A stretch of DNA of 64,000 bases from Skermanella mucosa (GTDB lineage Bacteria > Pseudomonadota > Alphaproteobacteria > Azospirillales > Azospirillaceae), in NCBI RefSeq assembly GCF_016765655.2, contig NZ_CP086106.1:211001-275000 (forward strand), written 5' to 3'. This document shows positions 1 through 8,537 of this stretch, in pieces (positions within the stretch are counted from its first letter, which is position 1; every line of letters starts with the position of its first letter). The position numbers and the translations under genes were made by a program. The notes under the pieces were generated by a model. The model did not search any database. It saw nothing but the letters and a program-made list of their open reading frames with translations, and had not been told where the DNA came from.

Positions 1-1202
1 TTTCCGGAATGGGCATCACCTTGTTCTGTGTGACCCATCGCGGCATGGTCGGCACTATCGTCGTCATGAGCCAAGGCACTGGCGGCTGCGCCGTGGTCCG
101 TGCTTTCTTTCGGAGTTTCGCGTGCTGGCCGCTGTCCATGCCAAGCGACGAGAGCGGGATTCAGCTTGTTTGCTTTGTACCAAGCGACAGGGTCCCGCTG
201 GAGCGCCGCCACGATCCGGGGGAGTGTATCGCGCAACCTGTGTTTCGGTTCCCAGCCAAGGAGTTCGCGCGCCCGTGAAGTGTCCAGCACATAATGGTCG
301 TTTGCCTGCTCGACCATCCAAGGCTTGATGAAATCGTCTGAGCCGATTACCTCATCCTGAAGCCATGTACCCACTTTGGCAAGACCCTGAGGAACACGCA
401 CCGTCATCCAGTTCTCACCATGCATGGCTTCACCGATGATGTTCTGCACTTCCGCATACCCCACCGCATCTGACTCGCCGATGAGGAGCGGGAGTTCAGG
501 CGGGAGATCGCGACGGCGCTCGACCAGGCGGGCGATAGCGTCACTCAGGTCGTCGATGTGGACGAAGGACTGACCGGCACAAAGCATCCCGGGGTAAAGG
601 TGGGCGATGAGCCGGTGCTCATAAATCCGTGCTACCTGCTCAGCGATAAAGGGAGAGTGGCCAAGATCGTCATAGACGCCAGCGACTCGGAGCATAACCA
701 CCGGGATTTGTCCGTGCCGTTCGTGCAGCAGGCGCTCTGTGCGCACCTTCGACTCGGGGTAAGACCAGGACGGTTCGACAGGCGAACTCTCGTTGATGAG
801 CTTGTCTGGCCGATTGGTAGGCTTATGGACCAGCATCGTGCTCGCCAAGACGAACTGCTCGACGTCAAAGTCTTGAAAGCTGTCTATCAGCCGACGTGTG
901 CCCTGGACGGTAATCTTGTCGTAGAGCGCGTTCGGTTCGCCTGAAACATCATAGTAGGCGGCGAAGTGCAGGACGGAGGCGATATGTGTCCCAAAGCGGC
1001 GGCGAACCTCCTCTAAGGCAACTATCACCTTTTCGTCTGAGCTCAAATCAAAGTCAACGGCGTGGGCTGGCGCCGGCGGGTCAGGCGGACCGGGACGGTC
1101 AAGAGCAACAAGCGTATACTGCTCAGCCAGTCTTTTGATGACGCCGCTGCCGATGAAGCCACTTGCACCTGTTAGAACAATGACATCCTTATTCTCCGGC
1201 AT
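1..1202 (-). CDS. NAD-dependent epimerase/dehydratase, 3' end beyond window
   Basis: The reading frame is open from an ATG at 1202 to the window edge (400 codons seen), so the C-terminus is missing. An AGGAGA ribosome site lies about 8 nt upstream of the ATG. The N-terminus has the Rossmann motif TGASGFIGSG of extended short-chain dehydrogenases, and a catalytic-type YPESK appears near residue 148, so NAD(P) binding and sugar- or dihydroflavonol-type oxidoreduction are likely; the substrate is unknown. After the epimerase fold (about residue 350) comes a His/Asp-rich stretch with HDDD, DHAAMGH and GDAH, which suggests a metal-binding linker or an extra C-terminal domain outside the window. 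It lies at the left end of the IS-rich metal-resistance region. Confidence 0.8.
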   Translation of the reverse strand, partial: MPENKDVIVLTGASGFIGSGVIKRLAEQYTLVALDRPGPPDPPAPAHAVDFDLSSDEKVIVALEEVRRRFGTHIASVLHFAAYYDVSGEPNALYDKITVQGTRRLIDSFQDFDVEQFVLASTMLVHKPTNRPDKLINESSPVEPSWSYPESKVRTERLLHERHGQIPVVMLRVAGVYDDLGHSPFIAEQVARIYEHRLIAHLYPGMLCAGQSFVHIDDLSDAIARLVERRRDLPPELPLLIGESDAVGYAEVQNIIGEAMHGENWMTVRVPQGLAKVGTWLQDEVIGSDDFIKPWMVEQANDHYVLDTSRARELLGWEPKHRLRDTLPRIVAALQRDPVAWYKANKLNPALVAWHGQRPARETPKESTDHGAAASALAHDDDSADHAAMGHTEQGDAHSG

Positions 1203-1756
1203 TCATTATTCTCCTGCTCTTTACATTTTCAAGGTGGCAGCGGCGCGAATCACGCTTTCGAGCGGCGGATGAGTTCTACCCTCTTCTTTTGATTGTTCGC
1301 GGGAACTGGCTCCTCGGATGACCATCTGGACTTAGGATCGGCGAGTGACAACCGGTTCAGGTTAACTGCCGCTTTGCCGTGTAAATGCCTGCATGCTAAT
1401 CGCGGCTGATGACCAGTCTGCACGCAGGCCGTGTCATTGGCTTTGCATCTCACTCTCCCTCACCAGCTTGAACAACGCTTCCGGGCCCTTGAGGTGTTTG
1501 AGGCACAGCTTTAGCCCGTGTTCAACATTTGATTGGCGCATCACCTGCAGTGGTGACGCACCTCATCAGGTAGTGACGCCTTCTCAAACACAGCCGCAAT
1601 CCGGCAGTTTCCCCTGCCGGCTGATTTGTAACAATTCGTAACGAAGGGAGGACGGCCTCAAGGATCCCCTCGTCGCCAGGCAGTGCACTCCTGGGCTGTT
1701 CAGTTCTTACCGCGATGCGTGCAAGGATGATCTGGCAGCCTGCCAGGATCGCGCAA
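1203..1756. other. Intergenic stretch without a supported gene
   Basis: No reading frame here has both a plausible ribosome site and a recognisable protein. The right part may be IS debris, because it borders an IS3 remnant, but I could not assign it. Confidence 0.5.
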
Positions 1757-1997
1757 TGAACTGAACCGCACCGGGTTTACCGGAGGCCCCATTTCTTGTG
1801 AGGTGGACCCTGGAAGCCGTCGAGTTCGCCACCCTGGAATGGGTGGACTGGTTCAATCACCGGCGCCTGCTCGAACCCACCGGCAATATCCCGCCCGCCG
1901 AGGCCGAAGCGCTCTACTATGCTCAAACCGAGGATGCCGCCAGGGCGGCGTGACTCAACCAAATCGGCCTCCGGGAATCCCGGCGCGGTTCAGTTCA
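1757..1997 (+). mobile_element. Internally deleted IS3-family element (both ends plus transposase tail)
   Basis: The two ends form near-perfect inverted repeats: TGAACTGAACCGC at 1757-1769 faces its complement at 1985-1997, and the match continues inward to about 1788 and 1966 with a few mismatches. Between them, 1804-1953 encodes the last 49 residues of an IS3-type orfB transposase, with the hallmark strings EWVDWFNHRRLLEP and NIPPAEAEA before a TGA. Everything else of the roughly 1.2-kb element is deleted, leaving about 240 bp with two potentially recognisable ends, like a MITE. No target duplication is visible. Confidence 0.8.
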
Positions 1998-2527
1998 GCG
2001 GTGACGCGCCGACCGGGCGCGCTCTTGATCCGGCCACTACAGCGGATTGCGTTAAATCTGGATCGCTTTGGAGCGTGGTGTGGCCCAGAAATGCCAGAGC
2101 AACGGTATGGGTGCTTCGGATTTAGCGCACGGCACTGTAGCCCTGTAGCGCAACCGAACTGAAGGAGCCCAACAACGATTACCGGCTTGACACCAAAAAC
2201 CCCATACAAGCAATTACGACGTCGAAGCTTTTCGGCATGCCGGGTTCCTGAGTCCTGTTGGTCTTTTCGGGATATTGCTGCTTCTACCGAAATCATGCTT
2301 AATACAACTATGCCAGCACGATCAAGTTGTTAGCCGAACGAGAACTGGACAACTTTTGCGAGGAAAGGGTCGGTGCGGAGCTTTCATAGAAATCTCAACC
2401 GGATGCCCAGTTCTTCAGAGCAGGTGACATACATCCTGCAACGCTCACCTGTATATGCTCCAGGGGCCGAAGTCATAAAACTAGAGAGACAAGCGTACCG
2501 AATGCTTGACTTAAGTGGGATGTTTCC
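1998..2527. other. Intergenic stretch without a supported gene
   Basis: Base composition drops toward the right, into the lower-GC islet. I see no convincing coding region, RNA or repeat. Confidence 0.5.
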
Positions 2528-2755
2528 TTACTCAGTTAACCGATCATCAAACCACTTAGAAGCTTCTTCAAGACTGTGGAAGAGCATGTACCCATCTTCT
2601 GGCTGCAGGCGGCGATCACATGAGTAACCATAATGGATGCAGCCATCTGATCTTTCAGTCACAATTCCACGTACGGCCCCATAGGCAAAGATAAGCCAAC
2701 CGCGAGCAACTAGCCGTCTGTCCCCTAAACGGATTGGTAGCAGACGAACATTCAT
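2528..2755 (-). CDS. Small hypothetical protein (75 aa)
   Basis: The ATG at 2755 has an AGGACAAG-type ribosome site directly upstream. The product is soluble, with DRRLVARGWLIFAYGAVRGIV followed by HYGYSCDRRLQ and an acidic C-terminus; no family is recognised. Its GC content is clearly below that of the chromosomal genes further right, like the two neighbours at 2907-3801. It lies downstream of those genes on the same strand, with a gap of about 150 bp. Longer starts are possible in this frame but have no better ribosome site. Confidence 0.5.
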   Translation of the reverse strand: MNVRLLPIRLGDRRLVARGWLIFAYGAVRGIVTERSDGCIHYGYSCDRRLQPEDGYMLFHSLEEASKWFDDRLTE

Positions 2756-2906
2756 CTTGTCCTCCAGTTTCCAACATGCGCCCCAATGTGAGTTTATATG
2801 GCAGCGGGGAAAGTGGGGTGGCAAATGCCACCCCATGAAGACCCTAGCATGCCAAACCAAACCCCACCCCACCAAAGCAAAACCGAAGAAGTTCAAACAA
2901 GAATCT

Positions 2907-3476
2907 TTACAACTGAGACACACTGAACCTGCCGAAGCGTGGCCTCCAGTCTCCTAAAGCAAACTGCTCACCAGCAAGGCAAAAAATATCTAAGATGTCG
3001 CGCTCGTTCAGCAGTGAACACTGATAATGTATTTCAACATCAGCTGCCCATTGGCGTACTATCGGTCTAGTTCTAATCGTTCGATTTGCGTTAACACGTA
3101 CTGGAGAGCGGATGCGGTATTCAGGATTAGCCCAGAGGTCGTCTAAACTTGAAGGGCCATCGTAGATCAGTTTCGAATTGTTCGGACAAATGAGGCCGGC
3201 CAGAGCAGCACGGCCAATTCTACGAGTTCGGGCCCCGCGCACAAACATGGCCTCAATGGCTTCACCAGGGATTACCAATTTGCCGTGCTCTGCCCAAAGA
3301 CTACCATACCACTCGATCTGAGCAATTCTTTCAAAATCCGCATCGGTCTTCAGCTTCTTTCGGGTGATTTCACTGAGTTTACGGCTAAGAGGATGAAGAG
3401 GATCGGCCAACACAGCCGCGCGCATAATCAAGGGCGCGACGCCGGTCATCCGGATATGCAGCAACGAGTAGGTCAT
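2907..3476 (-). CDS. Conserved phage/plasmid-type protein of unknown function (189 aa)
   Basis: It begins MTYSLLHIRMTGVAPLIM and has a Lys/Asp-rich early segment (RKKLKTDADF), a central VIPGEAIEAMFVRGARTRR and a C-terminal LGDWRPRFGRF. This layout fits a family of phage and integrative-element proteins of about 190-220 residues that I recognise only as conserved and uncharacterised; that placement is from memory. The 5' end overlaps the 3' end of the HNH gene by 92 nt, so the two are probably co-transcribed. Composition is lower in GC than the chromosome, consistent with acquisition by transfer. Confidence 0.6.
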   Translation of the reverse strand: MTYSLLHIRMTGVAPLIMRAAVLADPLHPLSRKLSEITRKKLKTDADFERIAQIEWYGSLWAEHGKLVIPGEAIEAMFVRGARTRRIGRAALAGLICPNNSKLIYDGPSSLDDLWANPEYRIRSPVRVNANRTIRTRPIVRQWAADVEIHYQCSLLNERDILDIFCLAGEQFALGDWRPRFGRFSVSQL

Positions 3477-3801
3477 GAAGGGCCTCCTCTTCGATCGAAG
3501 GAAATGTCCTATTTACCAGATGGCGAACTTCCTGCACGTACACCGGGCTTTTTGCATAGCGCCAGCGTCGTTCGCGGTCAGTAACGGCGAAATGGCATTC
3601 CGTACAAAGGGTCGTGAGATCCTCTGGTTGTTCGTGACCGAGTCGCTCGTAGGTTCGGTGATGGACCGTCAGAACCACCTCTGGGGGTGCTCTGTTGCAC
3701 AAGCGGCAGCGATGATCAGACCGTCGCAGCTCCTCCAGACGCGCTGGGTTCCTGCGCCACAGGCTGCTCCGAATATACTGCTGATACGTATGGTTCATCA
3801 T
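3385..3801 (-). CDS. HNH endonuclease domain protein (138 aa)
   Basis: The HNH core is visible: CRLC, then LTVHHRTYERLGHE, then DLTTLCTECHF, giving two Cys pairs for zinc and the catalytic His pair. Such proteins nick or cut DNA and are common in phages and mobile elements. I chose the ATG at 3801 (a second ATG follows at 3798) because AAAAGG sits about 7 nt upstream. A longer frame reaches 3948 but would run into the divergent XRE gene. The C-terminal part overlaps the phage-type gene. The 120-bp gap to the XRE gene is the probable shared control region. Confidence 0.75.
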   Translation of the reverse strand: MMNHTYQQYIRSSLWRRNPARLEELRRSDHRCRLCNRAPPEVVLTVHHRTYERLGHEQPEDLTTLCTECHFAVTDRERRWRYAKSPVYVQEVRHLVNRTFPSIEEEALHDLLVAAYPDDRRRALDYARGCVGRSSSSS

Positions 3802-3921
3802 ATCAGACCTTTTTGGCTTTAACTGCCTGACGGCGGCGCCGTGGTGCCTCCGCGCCAATTCCTCCTCCGTTTGTAGACTATAGTCCGTAGACTTCCTGTC
3901 TGCAACACGCTTGCGTCCGGT

Positions 3922-4158
3922 ATGGACATACGTTTGTTGGTAGGACAAAATTTACGTCGGCTGCGCCAAGCTAGAGGGTGGTCACAGGAGGATCTTGCTC
4001 TCACCGCCGGCGTGGACCGGACTTATGTCAGTGGCGTAGAACGTGGAGTGCGCAATCCAACGGTAATGGTGCTCTGCCAGTTCGGTGCTGCGCTTGGCGT
4101 TGAAGCTGCTGTTTTGATCCTCGAAGAAGGTCGGTGTATTGTTGACAGGAAACAGTAA
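3922..4158 (+). CDS. XRE-family helix-turn-helix regulator (78 aa)
   Basis: A single Cro/C1-type HTH fills residues 5-63: GQNLRRLRQARGWSQEDLA, then GVDRTYVSGVERG, then NPTVMVL. The size matches phage repressors and restriction-modification controller proteins. It is divergent from the HNH and phage-type genes, so the simplest inference is that it represses them from the 3802-3921 gap. The ATG at 3922 has only a weak ribosome site. No methylase is present nearby, so a restriction-modification role is not supported. Confidence 0.75.
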   Translation: MDIRLLVGQNLRRLRQARGWSQEDLALTAGVDRTYVSGVERGVRNPTVMVLCQFGAALGVEAAVLILEEGRCIVDRKQ

Positions 4159-4366
4159 TTGTTTCAGCGGGGTAGAAAAAGGTTCATTATCATTGTGTCG
4201 CCGTTCGACCAGCCCGTCCGACAACAGAGGCTCAGTGATCAAGAGCGATGCAGCTGCGGAAGGACTGGTTCCTTTTATATGCTCGTCCAATCGCCCGTTT
4301 GCACCAACCTGCACCGGGAATGCGGAAGAGCCAAGCTTTTATCCGCCCTTCATATAGAAACCGGCA

Positions 4367-4516
4367 TTACAATGCATGCCTCTTCAGCCGCCCGTCGATC
4401 CGGGGTTCGGACACGCCGCAGTGAGAGCAGCAATGGTATGGATTCTCGCCGCCGGTCGGCTCCGTGGGGTAATCGTGATAGTACCTTTCCTCAACCGTTG
4501 CCGTCTTCCTTCTCAT
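4367..4516 (-). CDS. Very small Cys/His-rich protein (49 aa)
   Basis: The frame starts at an ATG at 4516 and stops at a TAA ending at 4367. The product carries NPYHCCSHCGVSEPRIDGRLKRH, a compact Cys-Cys-x2-Cys plus His arrangement that resembles small zinc-ribbon proteins of phages and plasmids. The ribosome site is weak. It could instead be the N-terminal remnant of a longer gene, since readable His/Cys-containing sequence continues past the stop toward 4240. Function unknown. Confidence 0.4.
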   Translation of the reverse strand: MRRKTATVEERYYHDYPTEPTGGENPYHCCSHCGVSEPRIDGRLKRHAL

Positions 4517-4617
4517 TCGTCAGATCCGGGCTGCGCTCGATCCACTCCAGTCGCACGTCCATCCGGCCCCCGGCGCTCACGATCTAGCCTAGCTGCACGT
4601 CCACCGGCTCCCCGATC

Positions 4618-5104
4618 GCCTTCGAGGCGCTGGAGCGGATCGGCGCCTTTTACGATATCGAGCGCGAGATTACCGGGCGACCGGCGGAGGAGCGCCGCCG
4701 AATGCGGCAAGAGCGGAGACGAGGTCTCGTCGAAGCCTTCCAGACATGGTGCGAGGACCGGCTCCGGTGCATTCCCGGCAAAGGCGGCCTGTCAACCGCA
4801 ATGTGCTACTTCCTCAAGCGCGTCGAGGCATTCTCCCTGTTCATCGAGGACGGGCGCGTGGCGATCGGGCCCTTGGGCAACGCGAAGCGGTACAACAACC
4901 CGGCCGAGCGGGCGGTCCGGCCGATCTCGACGAATTGTTCATTATGACCCCTTCTTCAAGTGTCTGGAAGCATTGAGATCTGATTATGGTACTAGCTGCG
5001 CGGCAATGCTCGACCGCATCGGCGACCATCTGGTCACCCGCCTGCACGAACTCCTGCCCTGGAACTGGGCCTCCAGCGAGGCGCTCCGGAAACAAGCCGC
5101 CTGA
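4618..5104 (+). pseudogene. IS66-family transposase (TnpC) fragment, internally deleted
   Basis: One frame (about 4618-4947) reads FEALERIGAFYDIEREITG, RPAEERRRMRQ, CIPGKGGLSTAM and NAKRYNNPAERAVRP, which is the DDE core of IS66 TnpC. It then stops early. A second frame at about 5006-5104 gives the typical C-terminus LDRIGDHLVTRLHELLPW. Roughly 50 residues between the two are missing, and the N-terminal half before 4618 is gone, so it cannot encode an active transposase. The fragment abuts an IS30 remnant on the opposite strand. Confidence 0.8.
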
Positions 5105-5143
5105 AATGGCCGCGATCAGCTCCGTCTTCACCATCGCCCGCGT

Positions 5144-5461
5144 CGATCTCCCGCACACCACGCCCCTGGGCACGCAGCAGCGCGATTTCCTCCCGCTCCG
5201 CAAACTGCAAGTACCGTCCCGACGGCGGCTTCTCCGATGATGAGAACCTCGCTGGTGGCATGCCGCCTGCCTCTCGGAACCACCGTGTCCCCACCGCGGG
5301 CGACACTTTGGCAAGAGATGCCGCATCCTCGCTCGTTTGTCCCGTCGCAATCGCCGCCCAGAATTGCCGGGGCTCCTCACGTTGCGCTACGAGGGGGGCC
5401 GGCCAGGTGACCGCAGGGGAGCCCGCCCAGATCGATCCGATCGCCGCTTCTGCTTCTTCAT
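5144..5461 (-). pseudogene. IS30-family transposase, N-terminal fragment with frameshift
   Basis: From an ATG at 5461 the frame reads KKQKRRSDRSGRAPLRSPGRPP and stops. The continuation in another frame (about 5395-5144) reads FWAAIATGQTSEDAASLAK, VGTRWFREAGGMPP and FAEREEIALLRAQGRGVREI, the usual N-terminal DNA-binding region of IS30 transposases. Homology then ends where the IS66 debris begins. The frameshift plus truncation make it a dead remnant. Confidence 0.75.
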
Positions 5462-5634
5462 CGCAACCTCCTGCGTCAGGCTGTTGCGACGACCGCTTAA
5501 ATCTGCCGTCCTGTTCGAGGCCGCTCGGGTGTCCCTGACCGTCATGGTCATGATCGGCATGATCATGCCCTTGATCCGTCCCATTCCGGGAGTTCTGGAT
5601 CGGTGTTCATAATTCCGTGTTCATCCGTGCTCTC

Positions 5635-7788
5635 TCAGCGCGCTCGTGGCGCATCGTCGGAAGCGTTCACCTCAAAGCCGCCCTTAGTGTTCTGTGAATT
5701 CAGGGTGGAAGCGTCCCGTGCTCGCCCAAGCGCGTCCAGGACGGTCTCTGTTGACAGGAGTTCCGGCAGGATGATCCCGCTCGGCGCGCCGGGGCCGTAG
5801 ACGGCGTTGAACGGGATGCCGTAGCGATCGTTCCGGGCCAGGTAGTCCGAGATCCGCGGGTCGGGACGCGTCCAGTCGGCCCGCATGGGGACCACGCCCG
5901 GTGCCGCCAGCGCGTCCGCGACCTTGCCCCGGTCGATGACCAGCGACTTGTTCGCCTGGCAGGTGATGCACCAGTCAGCCGTCACATCCACGAACACCGT
6001 CCTCCCCTGCGCGACCAGCCGGCCGATCTCGACCTGGTCGAACGGCGCCCATGCCGCCGCCGTCCCGGTCGTTTCCGCGGGTTCGCTCAGCAACGCCGGG
6101 GACGCCACCGCGGCGGACAGCGACACCGCCACCAGCCCCAGCGTCGCCGGGAAGCCGAGGCGGTTCCGGAGGATCAGTGCCGCGCCGAGCACGGCCAGGG
6201 TGCCCGCGATGACGAAGGCGGCTTGCCAGGAGGTCTGGGCCGCCAGCACCGCCAGCAACCATGCCGCGGTCCCGAGGAGTGCTACGGCCAACACCCGGCG
6301 AAGCATGGCCATCCACCGGCCGGGCCGGGGCATGAGGCTGACCAGCCGTGGAAAGGCTGCAACCAGCAGGTAGGGCGATGCCAGGCCGACGCCCAGTGCG
6401 GCGAAGATGGTCAGGATCTCGACCGGACCGCGCGCCAGCGCGAAGCCAACGGCCGTGCCGACGAACGGGGCCGAACACGGCGTCGCCAGCAGGGTCGCGA
6501 AGGCCCCGGTTGCGAAGTCGCCGGCATGTCCGCTCCCGCCCGCGCGCCCCAGGACCGTGGCGAGACGGGACGGCAGGGGAATGTCGAGACCACCCGCAAG
6601 ACTGGCGGAGAAGGCGACCAGCACGGCGGCCATGGCCACCAGGAACAGCGGCTGCTGGAACTGCACGCCCCAACCGACGGCGGATCCCGCGAGTTTCAGG
6701 CCGATGAGCATGCCCGCCAGCAGGAGCATGGAGGTCATGACCCCCGCGGCCGTCGTCAGGAAGCCCAGCCGCACGCGACGACGCCCGGTGTCGCGCCGGT
6801 CGATCACCGACAGCAGCTTCAGACTGAGCACCGGCAGCACGCATGGCATCAGGTTCAGTACAAGCCCGCCGAGCAGCGCCAGGAGAAGGATTGGGGTCAG
6901 GTCACCGATACCCGTGCCGCCGGTCTTTGATGCGGCGACCGTGACCCGGGCTTCTGCGGCCCTTGGGCCGTCCGTCACGGTGACCACAAACGTCCTGCCA
7001 GGCATGGTCACCAGATCCGGACCGGACGTGACCGGCAGTCTGGCCGTGGCCCCGCGGCCATCCGGTGCGAATGAGATCTCCGGCTTGCCGAACGTCCAGT
7101 CACCGCCCTCGACCAGCACGTCGGGTTCGACCATCGGCCTGCTGGAGGCGATGCGAACCGCCAGGGCCCCCGGCTTGCCGGTCTCGACCGAAGCTGCCTC
7201 GACCTCCAGGCCTGAGCGTACGCCGTCGTCGGGCACCTGCGCTTCGAAGCGGGCGACCAGGTTGGCGGCTTCGGCGTCGGCCGCAGCCGGCCCGGATGGC
7301 AGGTCGAGTGCGATCTCCAGGGAGACCGGGATGCAGACGGTGCTGCACACCAGCACGTCTGCTCGGCCGCGCAGGACTACCGGCTCACCCTGACGTTCGA
7401 CCCGGATGTCGAGCGGGAAGACGACCTCACGGTCATAACCGAAGGTTTCCAGTCCGAACAGGGTGAAGCGGTGCGGCGCGGGCCATCGCCAGTCCACCCC
7501 GGCGACGTTCGCGGAGGCCGACCAGTCCACCGTCGGTGGCGCGCCGGCATCGCCGGGCGAACGCCAATAGGTTTTCCAGCCGTCCGCGAGCATCAGGTGC
7601 AGGCCCACCGGAATGGTTTCCCGATCGCCGACAGCCTCCACGGGCGAGACTAGCCGGGCCTGCAGGGTGTCGTGGCTCGACCACTCACCGATCGTGGCGG
7701 CGGCAGGACTGCCGAACCACGCAGCTGCCGTGGCGAGCACTGCCGCGACGCTCCGGATGCCCAGGCCCGCCGTCATCCTGTTTCTCAT
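5635..7788 (-). CDS. DsbD/ScsB-like protein-disulfide reductase (717 aa)
   Basis: This membrane protein moves electrons from cytoplasmic thioredoxin to periplasmic thiols. The order is signal peptide, an N-terminal periplasmic domain with the Cys pair VCSTVC, a multi-helix core (about residues 295-560) with one Cys each in NLMPCVLPVLSLK and LLATPCSAPFVG, and a C-terminal thioredoxin domain with DWCITCQ. I start at the ATG at 7788, which follows GAGGCAG; a longer frame gives only a basic leader. It is the last gene of the metal/thiol operon, just after the DsbA-like gene that is its probable partner. Confidence 0.9.
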   Translation of the reverse strand: MRNRMTAGLGIRSVAAVLATAAAWFGSPAAATIGEWSSHDTLQARLVSPVEAVGDRETIPVGLHLMLADGWKTYWRSPGDAGAPPTVDWSASANVAGVDWRWPAPHRFTLFGLETFGYDREVVFPLDIRVERQGEPVVLRGRADVLVCSTVCIPVSLEIALDLPSGPAAADAEAANLVARFEAQVPDDGVRSGLEVEAASVETGKPGALAVRIASSRPMVEPDVLVEGGDWTFGKPEISFAPDGRGATARLPVTSGPDLVTMPGRTFVVTVTDGPRAAEARVTVAASKTGGTGIGDLTPILLLALLGGLVLNLMPCVLPVLSLKLLSVIDRRDTGRRRVRLGFLTTAAGVMTSMLLLAGMLIGLKLAGSAVGWGVQFQQPLFLVAMAAVLVAFSASLAGGLDIPLPSRLATVLGRAGGSGHAGDFATGAFATLLATPCSAPFVGTAVGFALARGPVEILTIFAALGVGLASPYLLVAAFPRLVSLMPRPGRWMAMLRRVLAVALLGTAAWLLAVLAAQTSWQAAFVIAGTLAVLGAALILRNRLGFPATLGLVAVSLSAAVASPALLSEPAETTGTAAAWAPFDQVEIGRLVAQGRTVFVDVTADWCITCQANKSLVIDRGKVADALAAPGVVPMRADWTRPDPRISDYLARNDRYGIPFNAVYGPGAPSGIILPELLSTETVLDALGRARDASTLNSQNTKGGFEVNASDDAPRAR

Positions 7789-7852
7789 CACACTGCCTCT
7801 CGATGTCCCGCGCCTCAGCCTAAGCACGCGAAATCCTCTCGCCGGCGGCGAC

Positions 7853-8470
7853 TCAGGGCTTCGGCAGCAACGGTTCGACAGCCTTCTTGAACTCATCAAT
7901 CGGGAGCACGCCCTTGTAGGTCTTGCCATCGATCACGAAGGAGGGGGTCGATTCTACCCCGTGCTTCTGCTCGCCCTCGAGGCGGGACTGGACGATGGAG
8001 TCCTGAAGCGCCTTGTCGGCCCGGCAGGCATCGTAGGCAGGGCGTGACAGGCCGGCCAGTGCGCCGATACGCGCCAGAGCCTCGACCGGGTCCTTCCCGT
8101 GGGACCAGTCCTCCTGTTTCGAGAACAGGACCGAGAGGACCGGGAAGTAACGCTCGGGTGCTACGCACCGTGCCAGGATCGCCGCTTCCAGGGCTATGCG
8201 GTCCAGGGGGAAGTCGCGGTAGACGAGGCGGACCTTACCGGTGTCGATCAGCTCCTTCTTCACCTGCGCCAGGACCTCGTTGTGGAAAGTCGCGCAATGA
8301 TGGCAGGTCAGCGAGGCATACTCGATCACCTCGACCGGAGCATCCGGGCTCCCCAATGCGCGGGGGGCTGTGGCGGTCTGCGGGACAGTCGGCGTTTGGG
8401 CGATGGCGGCACCGGAGAACAGGCACGAGGCCGCCAGGACGGCGGCGCGAAGGGTTCGGTTCAGGGGCAT
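7853..8470 (-). CDS. DsbA-family periplasmic thiol:disulfide protein (205 aa)
   Basis: A signal peptide (residues 1-24, ending AIAQ) leads into a thioredoxin fold with active site C56-H-H-C59 in SLTCHHCATFHN, a helical insertion, and the cis-Pro loop STPSFVIDG. CHHC with this spacing is typical of the thioredoxin_4/DsbA-type proteins that accompany DsbD/ScsB reductases. It may act as oxidase, isomerase or copper-site reductase in the periplasm; the neighbours SCO1 and PCu(A)C favour keeping copper-site cysteines in the right redox state (inference). Confidence 0.88.
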   Translation of the reverse strand: MPLNRTLRAAVLAASCLFSGAAIAQTPTVPQTATAPRALGSPDAPVEVIEYASLTCHHCATFHNEVLAQVKKELIDTGKVRLVYRDFPLDRIALEAAILARCVAPERYFPVLSVLFSKQEDWSHGKDPVEALARIGALAGLSRPAYDACRADKALQDSIVQSRLEGEQKHGVESTPSFVIDGKTYKGVLPIDEFKKAVEPLLPKP

Positions 8471-8537
8471 CGGGTAACTCCAAGGGGGCTGGTTGGTTTA
8501 TCGGGATCTGGTGACGGGGTTTGGCCCGTCTTCCGGC

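Noticed and set aside
1798..1810. A second IS end (TGAGGTGGACCC) inside the IS3 relic, shared with the hairpin at 14813
   Set aside because: At 1804 this is native IS3 coding sequence (W-T-L-E-A-V-E), so the similarity is coincidental.
3922..4158. Restriction-modification controller protein
   Set aside because: Size and HTH fit, but no methyltransferase or restriction enzyme gene is next to it; HNH alone is not enough.
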